Counted from the stretch's first letter, positions 5,156 to 11,476 are shown. The stretch is 11,858 nt of DNA from Deltaproteobacteria bacterium (GCA_016193385.1 JACPSF010000046.1:1-11858), one strand, 5' to 3'. Program-made: numbers and translations. The notes: a model not told the origin generated them from the sequence alone.

Positions 5156-6907
5156 ATGCAATCGTCCGTCACTCCCGAAATATCCGGCAGCGCCAATATC
5201 GCCTCCTCCGTGAGCGGCGTTGCCGGCAGGAGTCCCGAACGCATGGCTCTCTGGTTTTCCCTGCGCTCCGGGCCGGCCGCGGAGGCGGCTGATCATGGGC
5301 TCAGTTTCCGGCAGTTGGATGAGGAGAGCGACCGCTATGCTCACGGGCTGTTGAATCTCGGTGTCGGCCGCGCCTGCCGAGTTCTGTTAATGGTGCCGCC
5401 TGGGGCCGAATTTGTAACCTTGGCATTTGCCCTTTTCAAGATCGGAGCCGTCGTCGTCCTGATCGATCCGGGGATGGGCAAAAAAAATTTGTTGCAGTGT
5501 GTCCGCGAGGTCGAGCCGGAGGCGCTTATCGGCGTTCCATTGGCGCATCTTTTGAGGCGCGTTTATCAAAGTCATTTTAAACGCCTTAAATATGCGGTGA
5601 CATTCGGGCGACGGTGGCTTTGGGGCGGAGCGACTTTGGATCAAGTCCGCGAGAAGGTTTGGAGAAGGTTCCCCATGGCCGAGCTGAACGGGGAGGACCC
5701 GATCGCGATTGTGTTCACTACCGGTAGCACCGGGGTCCCGAAGGGAGTCCTCTACCGTCATCACGTGTTGGAGGCCCAGATCGAATCCATCAAGAGCCAT
5801 TTTCGGATCGAGGAAGAGGAGGTGGGGCTTGCGGCCTTCGCTCCCTTTGCGCTTTTCTCCATTGCCATGGGAACGACCTGTGTGCTCCCGTTCATGGATC
5901 CGACCCAAGCCGCCCAGGTTGACCCCCGCGAGGTGATCCGCTCGATCCGGGACCATCGCGTGACTTACTCCTTCGGCTCCCCCGCCTTCTGGGAGCGCGT
6001 CAGCGAGTATTGTGGAGAGCATCGGGTCGAGCTCTCCACGATGAAAAAGATCGTGATGGCGGGCGCCCCGGTGTCTGAGAGGGTTTTGCGTCAGGTGGGA
6101 GCCATCCTTCCCGTCGACGCCGAGACGCACACGCCCTACGGCGCCACCGAGGCGCTCCCGGTCGCCTCCATCGGTGGCACGGAAGTCCTCAACGAAACGG
6201 CGGAGCTCACCCGTCAGGGCGCTGGGATCTGTGTTGGCCGCGCGCTCCCGGGCGTCGCGCTAAGGATTATCCAAATCGTGGATGAGGCCATCCCCCGGTG
6301 GGATGAGGCTTTAGTCCTGCCGCCGCGCAAAATCGGGGAGATCGTTGTGCGGGGACCTGTCGTGACCGCGGAGTACTGCGGGAGGGAGGAGGAGACTGCG
6401 CGCGCCAAGATTCGTCAAGGCGATATCGTCTGGCACCGGATGGGTGATCTCGGTTATCTCGATGAGATGGGGAGGCTTTGGTTCTGCGGCCGGAAGAGCC
6501 ACTGTGTCATCACGCCGCAAAGGATCCTGTTCCCGGTTCAGTGCGAGGCGATCTTTAACTGTCATCCGGATGTGCGTCGCTCGGCGCTCGTTGGCGTCGG
6601 GCCTATTCCTAAACAGCGTCCAGTCATCGTCGTCGAACCGCGCCCGGGCAAAATGCCGTCGCGCGCTCGGGACCGGGCGAAATTCGTTCAGGAGCTTCTC
6701 GACCTGGGGCGACGAAATCCGCTCACCCGGGATATTATGGAAGTGTTGTTCCATCCCAGGTTTCCCGTAGATTTCCGCCACAACGCAAAAATCCTGCGCG
6801 AGAAACTTGCGCTTTGGGCCGAGGCGAAGATTCGTGGTTCGGCAGGCTCCCTTCGGCCTGAGGCTCAGGGCTCGAAGGCACCATGGCGAGGGAAATCGAG
6901 CCAATGA
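5156..6907 (+). CDS. oleC: OleC, ATP-dependent beta-lactone synthetase (ANL superfamily)
   Basis: A 583-aa adenylating enzyme of the acyl-CoA synthetase/ANL fold. FTTGSTGVPKG (about 187-197) is the P-loop, TPYGATEALPV (326-336) the aromatic/adenylate motif, VGRALPGV the following conserved strand, and MGDLGYLDEMGRLWFCGRKS (429-448) holds the ribose-binding Asp and hinge. VDFRHNAKILREKLALWA (538-555) places the C-terminal lysine (Lys545). The strings YGATE(A/C)LP and VDxRHNAKI are typical of OleC. It converts the 2-alkyl-3-hydroxyacid to a beta-lactone, with AMP and pyrophosphate as products. ATG 5156 is chosen because AAGGTGAG lies 10 nt upstream; GTG 5141 is in frame but has no ribosome site. 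The last roughly 23 residues lie beyond the normal end of the fold and are encoded by a hairpin repeat. It overlaps oleD by 4 nt. Confidence 0.93.
   Translation: MQSSVTPEISGSANIASSVSGVAGRSPERMALWFSLRSGPAAEAADHGLSFRQLDEESDRYAHGLLNLGVGRACRVLLMVPPGAEFVTLAFALFKIGAVVVLIDPGMGKKNLLQCVREVEPEALIGVPLAHLLRRVYQSHFKRLKYAVTFGRRWLWGGATLDQVREKVWRRFPMAELNGEDPIAIVFTTGSTGVPKGVLYRHHVLEAQIESIKSHFRIEEEEVGLAAFAPFALFSIAMGTTCVLPFMDPTQAAQVDPREVIRSIRDHRVTYSFGSPAFWERVSEYCGEHRVELSTMKKIVMAGAPVSERVLRQVGAILPVDAETHTPYGATEALPVASIGGTEVLNETAELTRQGAGICVGRALPGVALRIIQIVDEAIPRWDEALVLPPRKIGEIVVRGPVVTAEYCGREEETARAKIRQGDIVWHRMGDLGYLDEMGRLWFCGRKSHCVITPQRILFPVQCEAIFNCHPDVRRSALVGVGPIPKQRPVIVVEPRPGKMPSRARDRAKFVQELLDLGRRNPLTRDIMEVLFHPRFPVDFRHNAKILREKLALWAEAKIRGSAGSLRPEAQGSKAPWRGKSSQ
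6850..6878 (+). repeat. REP-like hairpin inside the 3' end of oleC
   Basis: CCTTCG (6850-6855) pairs with CGAAGG (6873-6878), and inside it CCTGA (6857-6861) pairs with TCAGG (6865-6869) around a GGC loop. The wider context GGTTCGGCAGGCTC...GGCTCAGGGC resembles dispersed intergenic palindromes common in environmental Deltaproteobacteria-type genomes; that comparison is from memory. It encodes the non-domain tail of OleC and lies just upstream of the oleD ribosome site. Confidence 0.6.
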
Positions 6908-7896
6908 AAGCTCTGGTCACCGGCGGCGGCGGGTTTCTCGGACGCTACATCGTGGAGGAGCTCTTAGCGCGTGGAGACTCGGTTCGCGTCCTCGGCCGCA
7001 GCCGCTACCCGGCGCTGGAGCGGCGCGGTGTCGAGACCGTCCAGGCCGACATCAGGGAGGAGACGGCGGTGGTGAAAGCCCTTGAGGCGATCGATGTCGT
7101 GTTTCATGTGGCGGCCTTGCCCGATCTGTGGGGCAAATGGGAAGACCTTTATTCGATCAATGTGAACGGCACCAGGAACGTGCTCCACGCGTGTAGGATT
7201 CAGGGCGTCTCACGGCTGGTTTATACCAGCACCCCGAGCGTGGTGTTCGATCAAACTGATCTGTGCGCGGTCGACGAGGCCTATCCCTATCCCCACCGCT
7301 ACATTTGCCACTACCCTGCGACCAAGGCGATTGCGGAGCGGCTCGTCCTGAAGGCCAATACTGAGGGAGATCTCCTGACGGTCGCGTTGCGGCCCCACCT
7401 CGTGTGGGGGCCGGGGGATCGCCATTTGATTCCCCGGGTGGTAGAGCGCGCGAAAGCAAGGCAACTCTACATTGTCGGAGATGGATCGAATCGAGTTGAC
7501 CTCACTTACGTCGAGAACGCTGCGGCGGCCCATCTTCTGGCGGCCGATCATCTCAAGCCCGGCTCTCCGGTCGCTGGACAGGCCTACTTCGTCAGTCAGG
7601 GAGAGCCCGTCGTTCTCTGGGACTTCATCAATCAACTTTTAGAGAAGCTCGAAATCCCGAAAATCACGAGGGCCGTTTCCTATCGCGCCGCGTGGGCGAT
7701 CGGCGCTATCCTGGAACTCTTGTACGGCGTCCTGCCCTTGAGAGGGGAACCCCGCATGACGCGGTTTCTCGCCGCCCAATTAGCCCGGTCCCACTATTTC
7801 GACATCACCAGGGCCAGGCGGGACTTGGGCTACTCACCCAGGGTCAGCACTGCGGAAGGCCTTGAGCGGCTCGTGCGCGAATTCCGGAAGCGGTGA
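6904..7896 (+). CDS. oleD: OleD, NAD(P)H-dependent 2-alkyl-3-ketoacid reductase (extended SDR)
   Basis: A 330-aa extended short-chain dehydrogenase. MKALVTGGGGFLG (1-13) is the nucleotide-binding glycine motif, VVFHVAAL (65-72) the next conserved strand, and TSTPSVVF (108-115) holds the catalytic serine region. HYPATK gives the YxxxK pair Tyr137/Lys141. LRPHLVWGPGD is the family's conserved substrate-domain strand. In the ole pathway it reduces the 2-alkyl-3-keto acid made by OleA to the hydroxy acid used by OleC. ATG 6904 forms an ATGA overlap with the oleC stop and has GAGGGAA about 10 nt upstream. An in-frame ATG at 6883 would add seven residues and lies inside oleC; the shorter form fits the fold's start better. 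The fold relates it to 3-beta-hydroxysteroid dehydrogenase-like proteins; the operon supports the OleD call. Confidence 0.92.
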   Translation: MKALVTGGGGFLGRYIVEELLARGDSVRVLGRSRYPALERRGVETVQADIREETAVVKALEAIDVVFHVAALPDLWGKWEDLYSINVNGTRNVLHACRIQGVSRLVYTSTPSVVFDQTDLCAVDEAYPYPHRYICHYPATKAIAERLVLKANTEGDLLTVALRPHLVWGPGDRHLIPRVVERAKARQLYIVGDGSNRVDLTYVENAAAAHLLAADHLKPGSPVAGQAYFVSQGEPVVLWDFINQLLEKLEIPKITRAVSYRAAWAIGAILELLYGVLPLRGEPRMTRFLAAQLARSHYFDITRARRDLGYSPRVSTAEGLERLVREFRKR

Positions 7897-8086
7897 GGGC
7901 GTCGCGATCTTCCTAAGGTTGCGACAAGGAGAAGGTCGCCACGCCGGCGCCAGGACGTTTGACCTCCGTAAGGATTGACTCTAGAGGGGATTTTGGATTA
8001 CTAATAACGATCCTGCAACTAGACGAATGGGGCAACGTTAGATCCCAACGACTTTTTTTCGGGCGGCAAGCGAACGGAGGACGATC
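7897..8086 (+). promoter_or_regulatory. oleD-oleA spacer with weak promoter and terminator-like elements
   Basis: This 190-nt spacer is the only long gap inside the ole cluster. GTCGC/GCGAC forms a small hairpin near its start (about 7902-7925). TTGACT (7975-7980) could be a -35 box with TACTAA (7999-8004) as a poor -10 at 18 nt. Near the end CGTT...AACG is followed by a run of seven T (about 8037-8059), a weak terminator shape. Together these suggest that oleA can be transcribed separately from oleBCD, but each element is weak. Confidence 0.3.
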
Positions 8087-9250
8087 ATGGGGTGGATGCA
8101 ATGGCGGCAAAGACGGGGCAACGGGGCTGGCGCGGCGATCGACGAGGGAGTGAGGGAGGATAGGGCAAGCTGCTACGTCATCGGTGCTGACTACTATGTC
8201 CCGGAGCGAGAGGTGGGATCGGCCGAAATCGAACGTAGCGCCGGCCTTCCCGAGTTGGGGTTGAGGGTGGGAACGCTGGAGGCGGGAACGGGGGTCAGGA
8301 ACCGGCGTTTCGCCGCCGCCAACGAGCACCCGAGCACGCTGGCCACGGTGGCTGGCGAGCGCCTGCTCAAACGTTTGGGAATGGAACGGGAAGAAGTAAG
8401 CGCGCTCCTGTTTGCCGCCAACACCCTCGATGAGATCGAACCGATCACCGCCATGCGGGTGCACGAGGCGCTCGGTTTGCGGAAGGATGTTTTCGTGGCG
8501 GATATCAGGGATGCCTGCAACAGCGCGCTCAAGGCGATGATCCTGGGGAGCGGGTTGATACGGTCGGGTATCGTGCCCAATGTCCTCGTGGCCGTAGGCG
8601 AGCGGTTGCACGACGGGATCTGTCTCAAGATACGCTCGCGGGAAGAGCTGATGACCCGCTATCTGTCGGGTCTGACGCTCGGAGATGCGGGAGCCGCCGT
8701 CTTGCTCTCGTCTCGAAGATCCGCTTCCTCGAGGTGCGCCGAGGTGGTCTACCAGAGCTGGGAAGTCGATTCGACCAAGCGTCATCTGGCGAGCATCGAA
8801 GGAGGCGGGACCCGCTACATGGCCGACCCGGAAAAATTTTACTTCATCAGCAACGCCAAAAAGCTCTGCCAGGTTGCAGCCGACAAACTTCCACCCATGA
8901 TCAGGCAGGTATGCGGCAAGTTGGGTTGGGATATGAGTTCGATCGGCGTGATCCCGCACCAGGTTAGCAAAGGCATCACCGCCACGGTGGCGAAGCTCTC
9001 CGGCATTCCCTTGAGAAATTTCCTCGTCACGCTCGATCGGTTCGGCAATACCGGGGCCGCGACCATCCCCATGGCCTTGGCGATGGCGTTCGAGAACGGG
9101 TTTGTCCCAACCTTTCGCCGCATCCTGCTGGTGGGTGGCGCAGCGGGGTTCTCCGCAGCCATCCTCGCCATCGAATTTCTTTCGCAGCAGCTCGAGCAGG
9201 TCACCTATCCTATCGAGCCTGCCGCCGCACCGCAGAAGGTTTCTTTGTAG
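8087..9250 (+). CDS. oleA: OleA, thiolase-superfamily acyl-CoA condensing enzyme
   Basis: A 387-aa ketoacyl-synthase-III-like protein that performs non-decarboxylative Claisen condensation of two fatty acyl-CoAs. Catalytic residues: Cys144 in DIRDACNSALKAM, His291 in IPHQVSKG and Asn321 in RFGNTGAA. Glu118 in EIEPITA lies exactly 26 residues before the cysteine, and His and Asn are 30 apart. Both spacings equal Glu117/Cys143 and His285/Asn315 of Xanthomonas campestris OleA, and the Glu is the OleA-specific feature that ordinary FabH lacks. ATG 8087 has GGAGG at 6 nt, a strong site. This gives a basic N-terminal extension of about 28 residues (MGWMQWRQRRGNG...) before the first strand (CYVIGADYYVP); GTG 8150 is an alternative without that extension. 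The long minus-strand frame over this gene is a shadow. Confidence 0.9.
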   Translation: MGWMQWRQRRGNGAGAAIDEGVREDRASCYVIGADYYVPEREVGSAEIERSAGLPELGLRVGTLEAGTGVRNRRFAAANEHPSTLATVAGERLLKRLGMEREEVSALLFAANTLDEIEPITAMRVHEALGLRKDVFVADIRDACNSALKAMILGSGLIRSGIVPNVLVAVGERLHDGICLKIRSREELMTRYLSGLTLGDAGAAVLLSSRRSASSRCAEVVYQSWEVDSTKRHLASIEGGGTRYMADPEKFYFISNAKKLCQVAADKLPPMIRQVCGKLGWDMSSIGVIPHQVSKGITATVAKLSGIPLRNFLVTLDRFGNTGAATIPMALAMAFENGFVPTFRRILLVGGAAGFSAAILAIEFLSQQLEQVTYPIEPAAAPQKVSL

Positions 9251-9308
9251 CGCGGTCGCTCGCGAAATTTCCTTAATCCGGCCTCTTGTGTTATGGTCAG
9301 GGAAGTTT

Positions 9309-9824
9309 ATGGGATCTTCTCTCGCCCAAGATCGTGCCGATGATGACTCCTTCATGCGTCTGGCCTTGAGGGAGGCCGCCCGGGCGGCACAACTCGAAGA
9401 GGTCCCGGTCGGAGCCGTGGTCGTCCGTGGAGGAAAAATTGTCGGGCGCGGTCGTAACCGACGCGAGGAATTGAGGTCCCCGATCGCGCACGCCGAGATG
9501 CTGGCGCTCGCGGAAGCCGCGGCGGAGCTTAAGAGCTGGCGCCTCGCGGATTGCACGCTTTACGTAACGTTAGAGCCCTGCGTTATGTGCGTCGGCGGAA
9601 TGATTCAGGCGCGCATCTCGCGCCTGGTCTTTGGATGTCTCGATCCGAAGGGTGGCGCGGTAGAGTCGCTTTACCGTATCTGCGAGGATCGCCGCCTGAA
9701 CCATCGCGTCGAGGTCACTCGTGGCGTATTGGAAGGCGATTGCGCGCGGATCCTAGGCGAGTTCTTTAGTTGTCTGAGGTCGAAGAAAGTGAATAGCGAA
9801 TGGCAAATGGCGAATAGGAAGTAG
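9309..9824 (+). CDS. tadA: TadA, tRNA(adenine-34) deaminase
   Basis: A 171-aa zinc-dependent deaminase of the CDA fold, which converts the wobble adenosine of tRNA-Arg(ACG) to inosine. HAE (His61, Glu63) gives one zinc ligand and the proton-shuttling glutamate. LEPCVMCVGG (88-97) gives Cys91 and Cys94. VPVGAVVV (32-39) and ARISRLVFGCLDPKGGAVESLY read in order are the normal TadA core. ATG 9309 follows AGGGAA by 5-6 nt; the frame is open further left but overlaps oleA without a ribosome site. The core ends near residue 158. The last residues, KVNSEWQMANRK, are encoded by the left arm of an inverted repeat and are not part of the fold. It starts 58 nt after oleA; a functional link with the ole genes is not expected. 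Confidence 0.93.
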   Translation: MGSSLAQDRADDDSFMRLALREAARAAQLEEVPVGAVVVRGGKIVGRGRNRREELRSPIAHAEMLALAEAAAELKSWRLADCTLYVTLEPCVMCVGGMIQARISRLVFGCLDPKGGAVESLYRICEDRRLNHRVEVTRGVLEGDCARILGEFFSCLRSKKVNSEWQMANRK

Positions 9825-9874
9825 CGAGTGGCAGGAGGAGGGGACTATTCACGATTCGCCATGTACTATTCGCT
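9788..9874 (+). repeat. Large imperfect inverted repeat of AATAGCG/AATGGCG-type units between tadA and tRNA-Ser
   Basis: Positions 9788-9817 pair with 9845-9874: of 30 positions, 23 are Watson-Crick and 2 are G-T. The loop is about 27 nt and contains another unit (GTAGCGAGTGGC). Each arm is built of short units such as GAATAGCGAATGGC, so the element is both a tandem and an inverted repeat. It contains the tadA stop codon and ends 6 nt before the tRNA. It could stop tadA transcription, protect its 3' end or be a dispersed repeat copy. There is no T-tract. Confidence 0.7.
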
Positions 9875-9880
9875 AAGCGT

Positions 9881-9972
9881 GGAGAGGTGGCCGAGCCCGG
9901 TTGAAGGCGCTTGACTCGAAATCAAGTGTGCCCGGAAGGGCACCGGGGGTTCAAATCCCTCCCTCTCCGCCA
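9881..9972 (+). tRNA. tRNA-Ser, anticodon CGA
   Basis: Full cloverleaf with a long class II variable arm. The acceptor GGAGAGG (9881-9887) pairs with CCTCTCC (9962-9968), followed by discriminator G and encoded CCA (9970-9972). The anticodon stem CTTGA/TCAAG flanks the loop CTCGAAA with anticodon CGA at 9917-9919, reading the serine codon UCG. The variable arm GTGCCCGGAAGGGCAC is a hairpin, and the T arm contains GGTTCAAATCC. This tRNA is not a TadA substrate, so its place next to tadA is positional only. Confidence 0.97.
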
Positions 9973-10103
9973 GAAAATTTTTCCGCCACTTTCCTCAATT
10001 CTTTCACGGCTGATATCTTCTTCGGAGAAGAGTTCGGTTGTGTGTTTTGATAATCTTGGGGCATGAAGAAGGCGAGCAAAGTGGAAGGCGAAGGAAATTG
10101 AAA

Positions 10104-10157
10104 ACCCCGACCGACCCGAAGTCATGAGGGTCGCTTTTCTGCTTCCCTTTGCGGGGT
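10104..10157 (+). terminator. Nested hairpin, possible terminator
   Basis: CGACCC (10112-10117) pairs with GGGTCG (10128-10133), followed by CTTTTCTGCTT. An outer stem ACCCCG (10104-10109) with CGGGGT (10152-10157) encloses it. It could end transcription from tRNA-Ser, though it lies 130 nt further on. The rest of 9973-10207 holds no gene that I can support. Confidence 0.4.
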
Positions 10158-10207
10158 AAAAACCAGATAGCGGGGAGTTCGTCTGTACTGGGTAGCAGGA
10201 GGACACG

Positions 10208-10423
10208 ATGGAAGCAAGTAGTCAGATCACCATAAAAGCCGTGTGGGACTCCGAAGCGAAAGTCTGGGTGGCGGAGAGCGAGGACGTACCTGGCCTAGTT
10301 ACCGAGGCTGAATCCGCCGAAGCGCTGCTTGAGAAGTTGCGAGTTTTGATCCCTGAACTATTGGAAGTTAATGAATGCCTACCCGTTGGCCAGAAATTCG
10401 TGGACGTTCTCATCCATTATTAA
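10208..10423 (+). CDS. DUF1902 protein, HicB-antitoxin-like, solitary
   Basis: A 71-aa protein with a strong ribosome site (AGGAGG, 5 nt before ATG). ITIKAVWDSEAKVWVAESE, then DVPGLVTEAESAEALLEKL, then IPELLEVNECL is the DUF1902 pattern: the beta-alpha partial RNase-H-like fold used by HicB antitoxins to hold their HicA toxin. There is no DNA-binding domain after it. In toxin-antitoxin loci a HicA of about 60-80 aa normally lies next to HicB. I examined both sides and see none with the expected start or the conserved HicA histidine context. It is either a solitary antitoxin-like protein or the remnant of a pair. Confidence is high for the family and low for the role. Confidence 0.82.
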   Translation: MEASSQITIKAVWDSEAKVWVAESEDVPGLVTEAESAEALLEKLRVLIPELLEVNECLPVGQKFVDVLIHY

Positions 10424-10530
10424 TTCTCTCCCGCCACACAGCAAACGGCATATTGAGGCAAGCCGGCATTTCCAAAGCATTTTAGTGGCACGCTGCACCC
10501 TCCTTCGCGGTCCTTGCTCTACTGCCTGCG

Positions 10531-10674
10531 TTATTTCAGCAGCTTCAGCCACGACAGGAGCCACGAGAGAACGAGCACCAACCGCAGAACAACGGCGAGA
10601 AGAGTCGGCTCTGACCTCTCATAGACGAACCTAAACGTTCGTCGTCGGTCCTTAAAATGAAACGTAAAATTCAT
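10531..10674 (-). CDS. 47-aa small membrane peptide with strong ribosome site
   Basis: The gene is short and easily missed. ATG 10674 has AGGAG at a 6-nt spacing, near ideal. It overlaps the 3' end of the ribbon-helix-helix-like gene by 23 nt, so the two are probably translationally coupled. The N-terminal half (MNFTFHFKDRRRTFRFVYER) is basic and aromatic. The C-terminal half (residues 24-47, TLLAVVLRLVLVLSWLLSWLK...) is one hydrophobic helix ending in LLK. This suggests a C-terminally anchored inner-membrane peptide. I do not recognise the family. The shape (cationic part plus one helix) is shared by small membrane toxins and by small regulators of membrane complexes. Confidence 0.55.
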   Translation of the reverse strand: MNFTFHFKDRRRTFRFVYERSEPTLLAVVLRLVLVLSWLLSWLKLLK

Positions 10675-10780
10675 CAGACACTCCTGACCCTCTCACGCTC
10701 AAAACATCGGCCTCGCGCTTGAGGCGATCATGATCGCCCTCACTTACACGGATGAAAAGTGCCCTTGTTTTCGGTTTCAT
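10652..10780 (-). CDS. 42-aa ribbon-helix-helix-like protein
   Basis: The gene is short and easily missed. It reads MKPKTRALFIRVSEGDHDRL, then KREADVLSVRGSGVSDEFYVSF. The opening K-x-R-A-L-F-I-R-V-S-E-x-x-H-x-R-L-K-x-E-A is the strand-helix pattern of Arc/MobC-type ribbon-helix-helix proteins, where the FIRVS strand contacts DNA. The usual second helix (a turn with VS, then EFVR...) is only partly present, so the protein may be a shortened member or may have lost its end by a frameshift. The ribosome site is weak (GAG 8 nt before ATG). A TATACT -10-like element lies at 10819-10814. It overlaps the 47-aa membrane peptide gene downstream, as antitoxin/toxin and regulator/effector pairs often do; that role is inference. 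Confidence 0.5.
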   Translation of the reverse strand: MKPKTRALFIRVSEGDHDRLKREADVLSVRGSGVSDEFYVSF

Positions 10781-10813
10781 GGTTTTCTCGTTTCTCCCTT
10801 CGAATTTTAGTCG

Positions 10814-10819
10814 AGTATA
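10814..10819 (-). promoter_or_regulatory. -10 element candidate for the small-gene pair
   Basis: On the minus strand TATACT (five of six matches to TATAAT) lies 33 nt before the 42-aa gene and would give a leader of about 27 nt. No good -35 box is seen 16-18 nt upstream, so activation or another sigma factor would be needed. Confidence 0.35.
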
Positions 10820-11053
10820 GCGCAGCGTCGGCGGAAAGATACGCTCTGTGGATAAGGGGTGGACCGCTTAAAAATAAATCCGCTTGCGACATGAAAGCGA
10901 TTGTACAGGCTCGGTGATTGAGCGGAAGGTTTTTCCAGGTAAAAAACTTTTGGCGTTTTTACCCGGTTTGCGTGGGGGTGGATCGTTTCGAAACCGATAT
11001 GGGGAGAGAAGCGAGATTGGGATAGGTTAGCTGTCGCCAGGAAACATCGGGGA
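10820..11053. other. Intergenic region with two inverted repeats
   Basis: GGTAAAAA (10938-10945) pairs with TTTTTACC (10956-10963) around a 10-nt loop, with two further C-G pairs outside one mismatch (10935-10966). Read on either strand this is a hairpin whose own arm supplies the T-run. A second palindrome, ATCG-TTTCGAAA-CCGAT, lies at 10982-10998. Frames across this stretch are histidine-, proline- and cysteine-rich in a way typical of non-coding sequence, and none has a ribosome site. The hairpin may end the minus-strand transcript that comes from 11632. Confidence 0.4.
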
Positions 11054-11164
11054 TTATTTCTTTTGGTCCTTCCTATAGTCCTGCACGAATTTCTCTGCAA
11101 GCTTCATCGGGTTCTTTTGTGCGAGGATTATTTTTTTCAGTCCGGCAATGTCCCGTGGATATCA
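11054..11164 (-). pseudogene. Frameshifted C-terminal extension candidate of the preceding gene
   Basis: In the -1 frame relative to the previous gene the reading is YPRDIAGLKKIILAQKNP followed by MKLAEKFVQDYRKDQKK and a TAA at 11054. It is charged, amphipathic and helix-forming, unlike a random frame. There is no ATG, GTG or TTG with a ribosome site at its beginning, and an upstream TGA limits the possible shift point to about 11137-11165. No X-XXY-YYZ slippery heptamer is seen there. This points to an indel (a mutation or an assembly error), not programmed frameshifting. Confidence 0.35.
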
Positions 11165-11454
11165 TGGCGTAGCGCGATGGGGTCATCCCGATGCTGCCCT
11201 TTTATCTTCCTTAGTTTCCTGGCGAGCGGTTCGTATTTTTCATTGAGCTGGCTAAAGGTGAGTCTCGGGTTCTTTCTGGCCCGAAGCGGGAAATTGAAGG
11301 GCGTGAGCAGCAAGGCCTCAAGGGCGTCTATTCCAACGCTATCTTGAAGAAGCTGAGACAGCGTCATCCAATCCCAAAAGGCCTGGGTCAGGTATTTTGG
11401 ATAACTAGAACCCATCTGCTTAAAGGCCCATTCAATTAGGCCAGCATGAACCAT
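11137..11454 (-). CDS. Unknown 105-106-aa protein, possibly frameshifted at its C-terminus
   Basis: Read from ATG 11454, which has AGGG 8 nt upstream; ATG 11460 and TTG 11484 are also in frame. The protein starts MVHAGLIEWAFKQMGSSYPK, continues with YLTQAFWDWMTLSQLLQDSV and FNFPLRARKNPRLTFSQLNE, and ends DPIALRHDIHGTLPD. It is mostly helical, aromatic-rich and soluble, without membrane segment or cysteine. I do not recognise it. The -1 frame at the end of this gene continues open to 11054 with a protein-like sequence that has no start codon of its own, so the gene may originally have been about 30 residues longer. It lies just downstream of a 51-aa gene on the same strand and is probably co-transcribed with it. 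Confidence 0.55.
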   Translation of the reverse strand: MVHAGLIEWAFKQMGSSYPKYLTQAFWDWMTLSQLLQDSVGIDALEALLLTPFNFPLRARKNPRLTFSQLNEKYEPLARKLRKIKGQHRDDPIALRHDIHGTLPD

Positions 11455-11476
11455 CGGCATTACCCTAGGCAGGGCC

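Noticed and set aside
7913..9556. 547-codon open frame on the minus strand
   Set aside because: It lies opposite oleA and the start of tadA. Its composition (Arg/His/Pro/Gly-rich, no domain) is that of an antisense shadow of GC-rich coding sequence, while the plus strand has complete catalytic motifs.
9922..10206. Minus-strand frame ending in RRGRDLNPRCPSGHT
   Set aside because: This string is the well-known false protein produced by translating the antisense of a tRNA-Ser gene.
9973..10207. Possible SRP (4.5S) RNA, which often lies near tadA and tRNA-Ser
   Set aside because: The conserved GGAAGGAAGCAGC-type core is absent on both strands.
10371..10634. 87-codon plus-strand frame after the DUF1902 gene, considered as a HicA toxin
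   Set aside because: The sequence has no HicA features, no ribosome site, and overlaps both the DUF1902 gene and the better supported minus-strand 47-aa gene.
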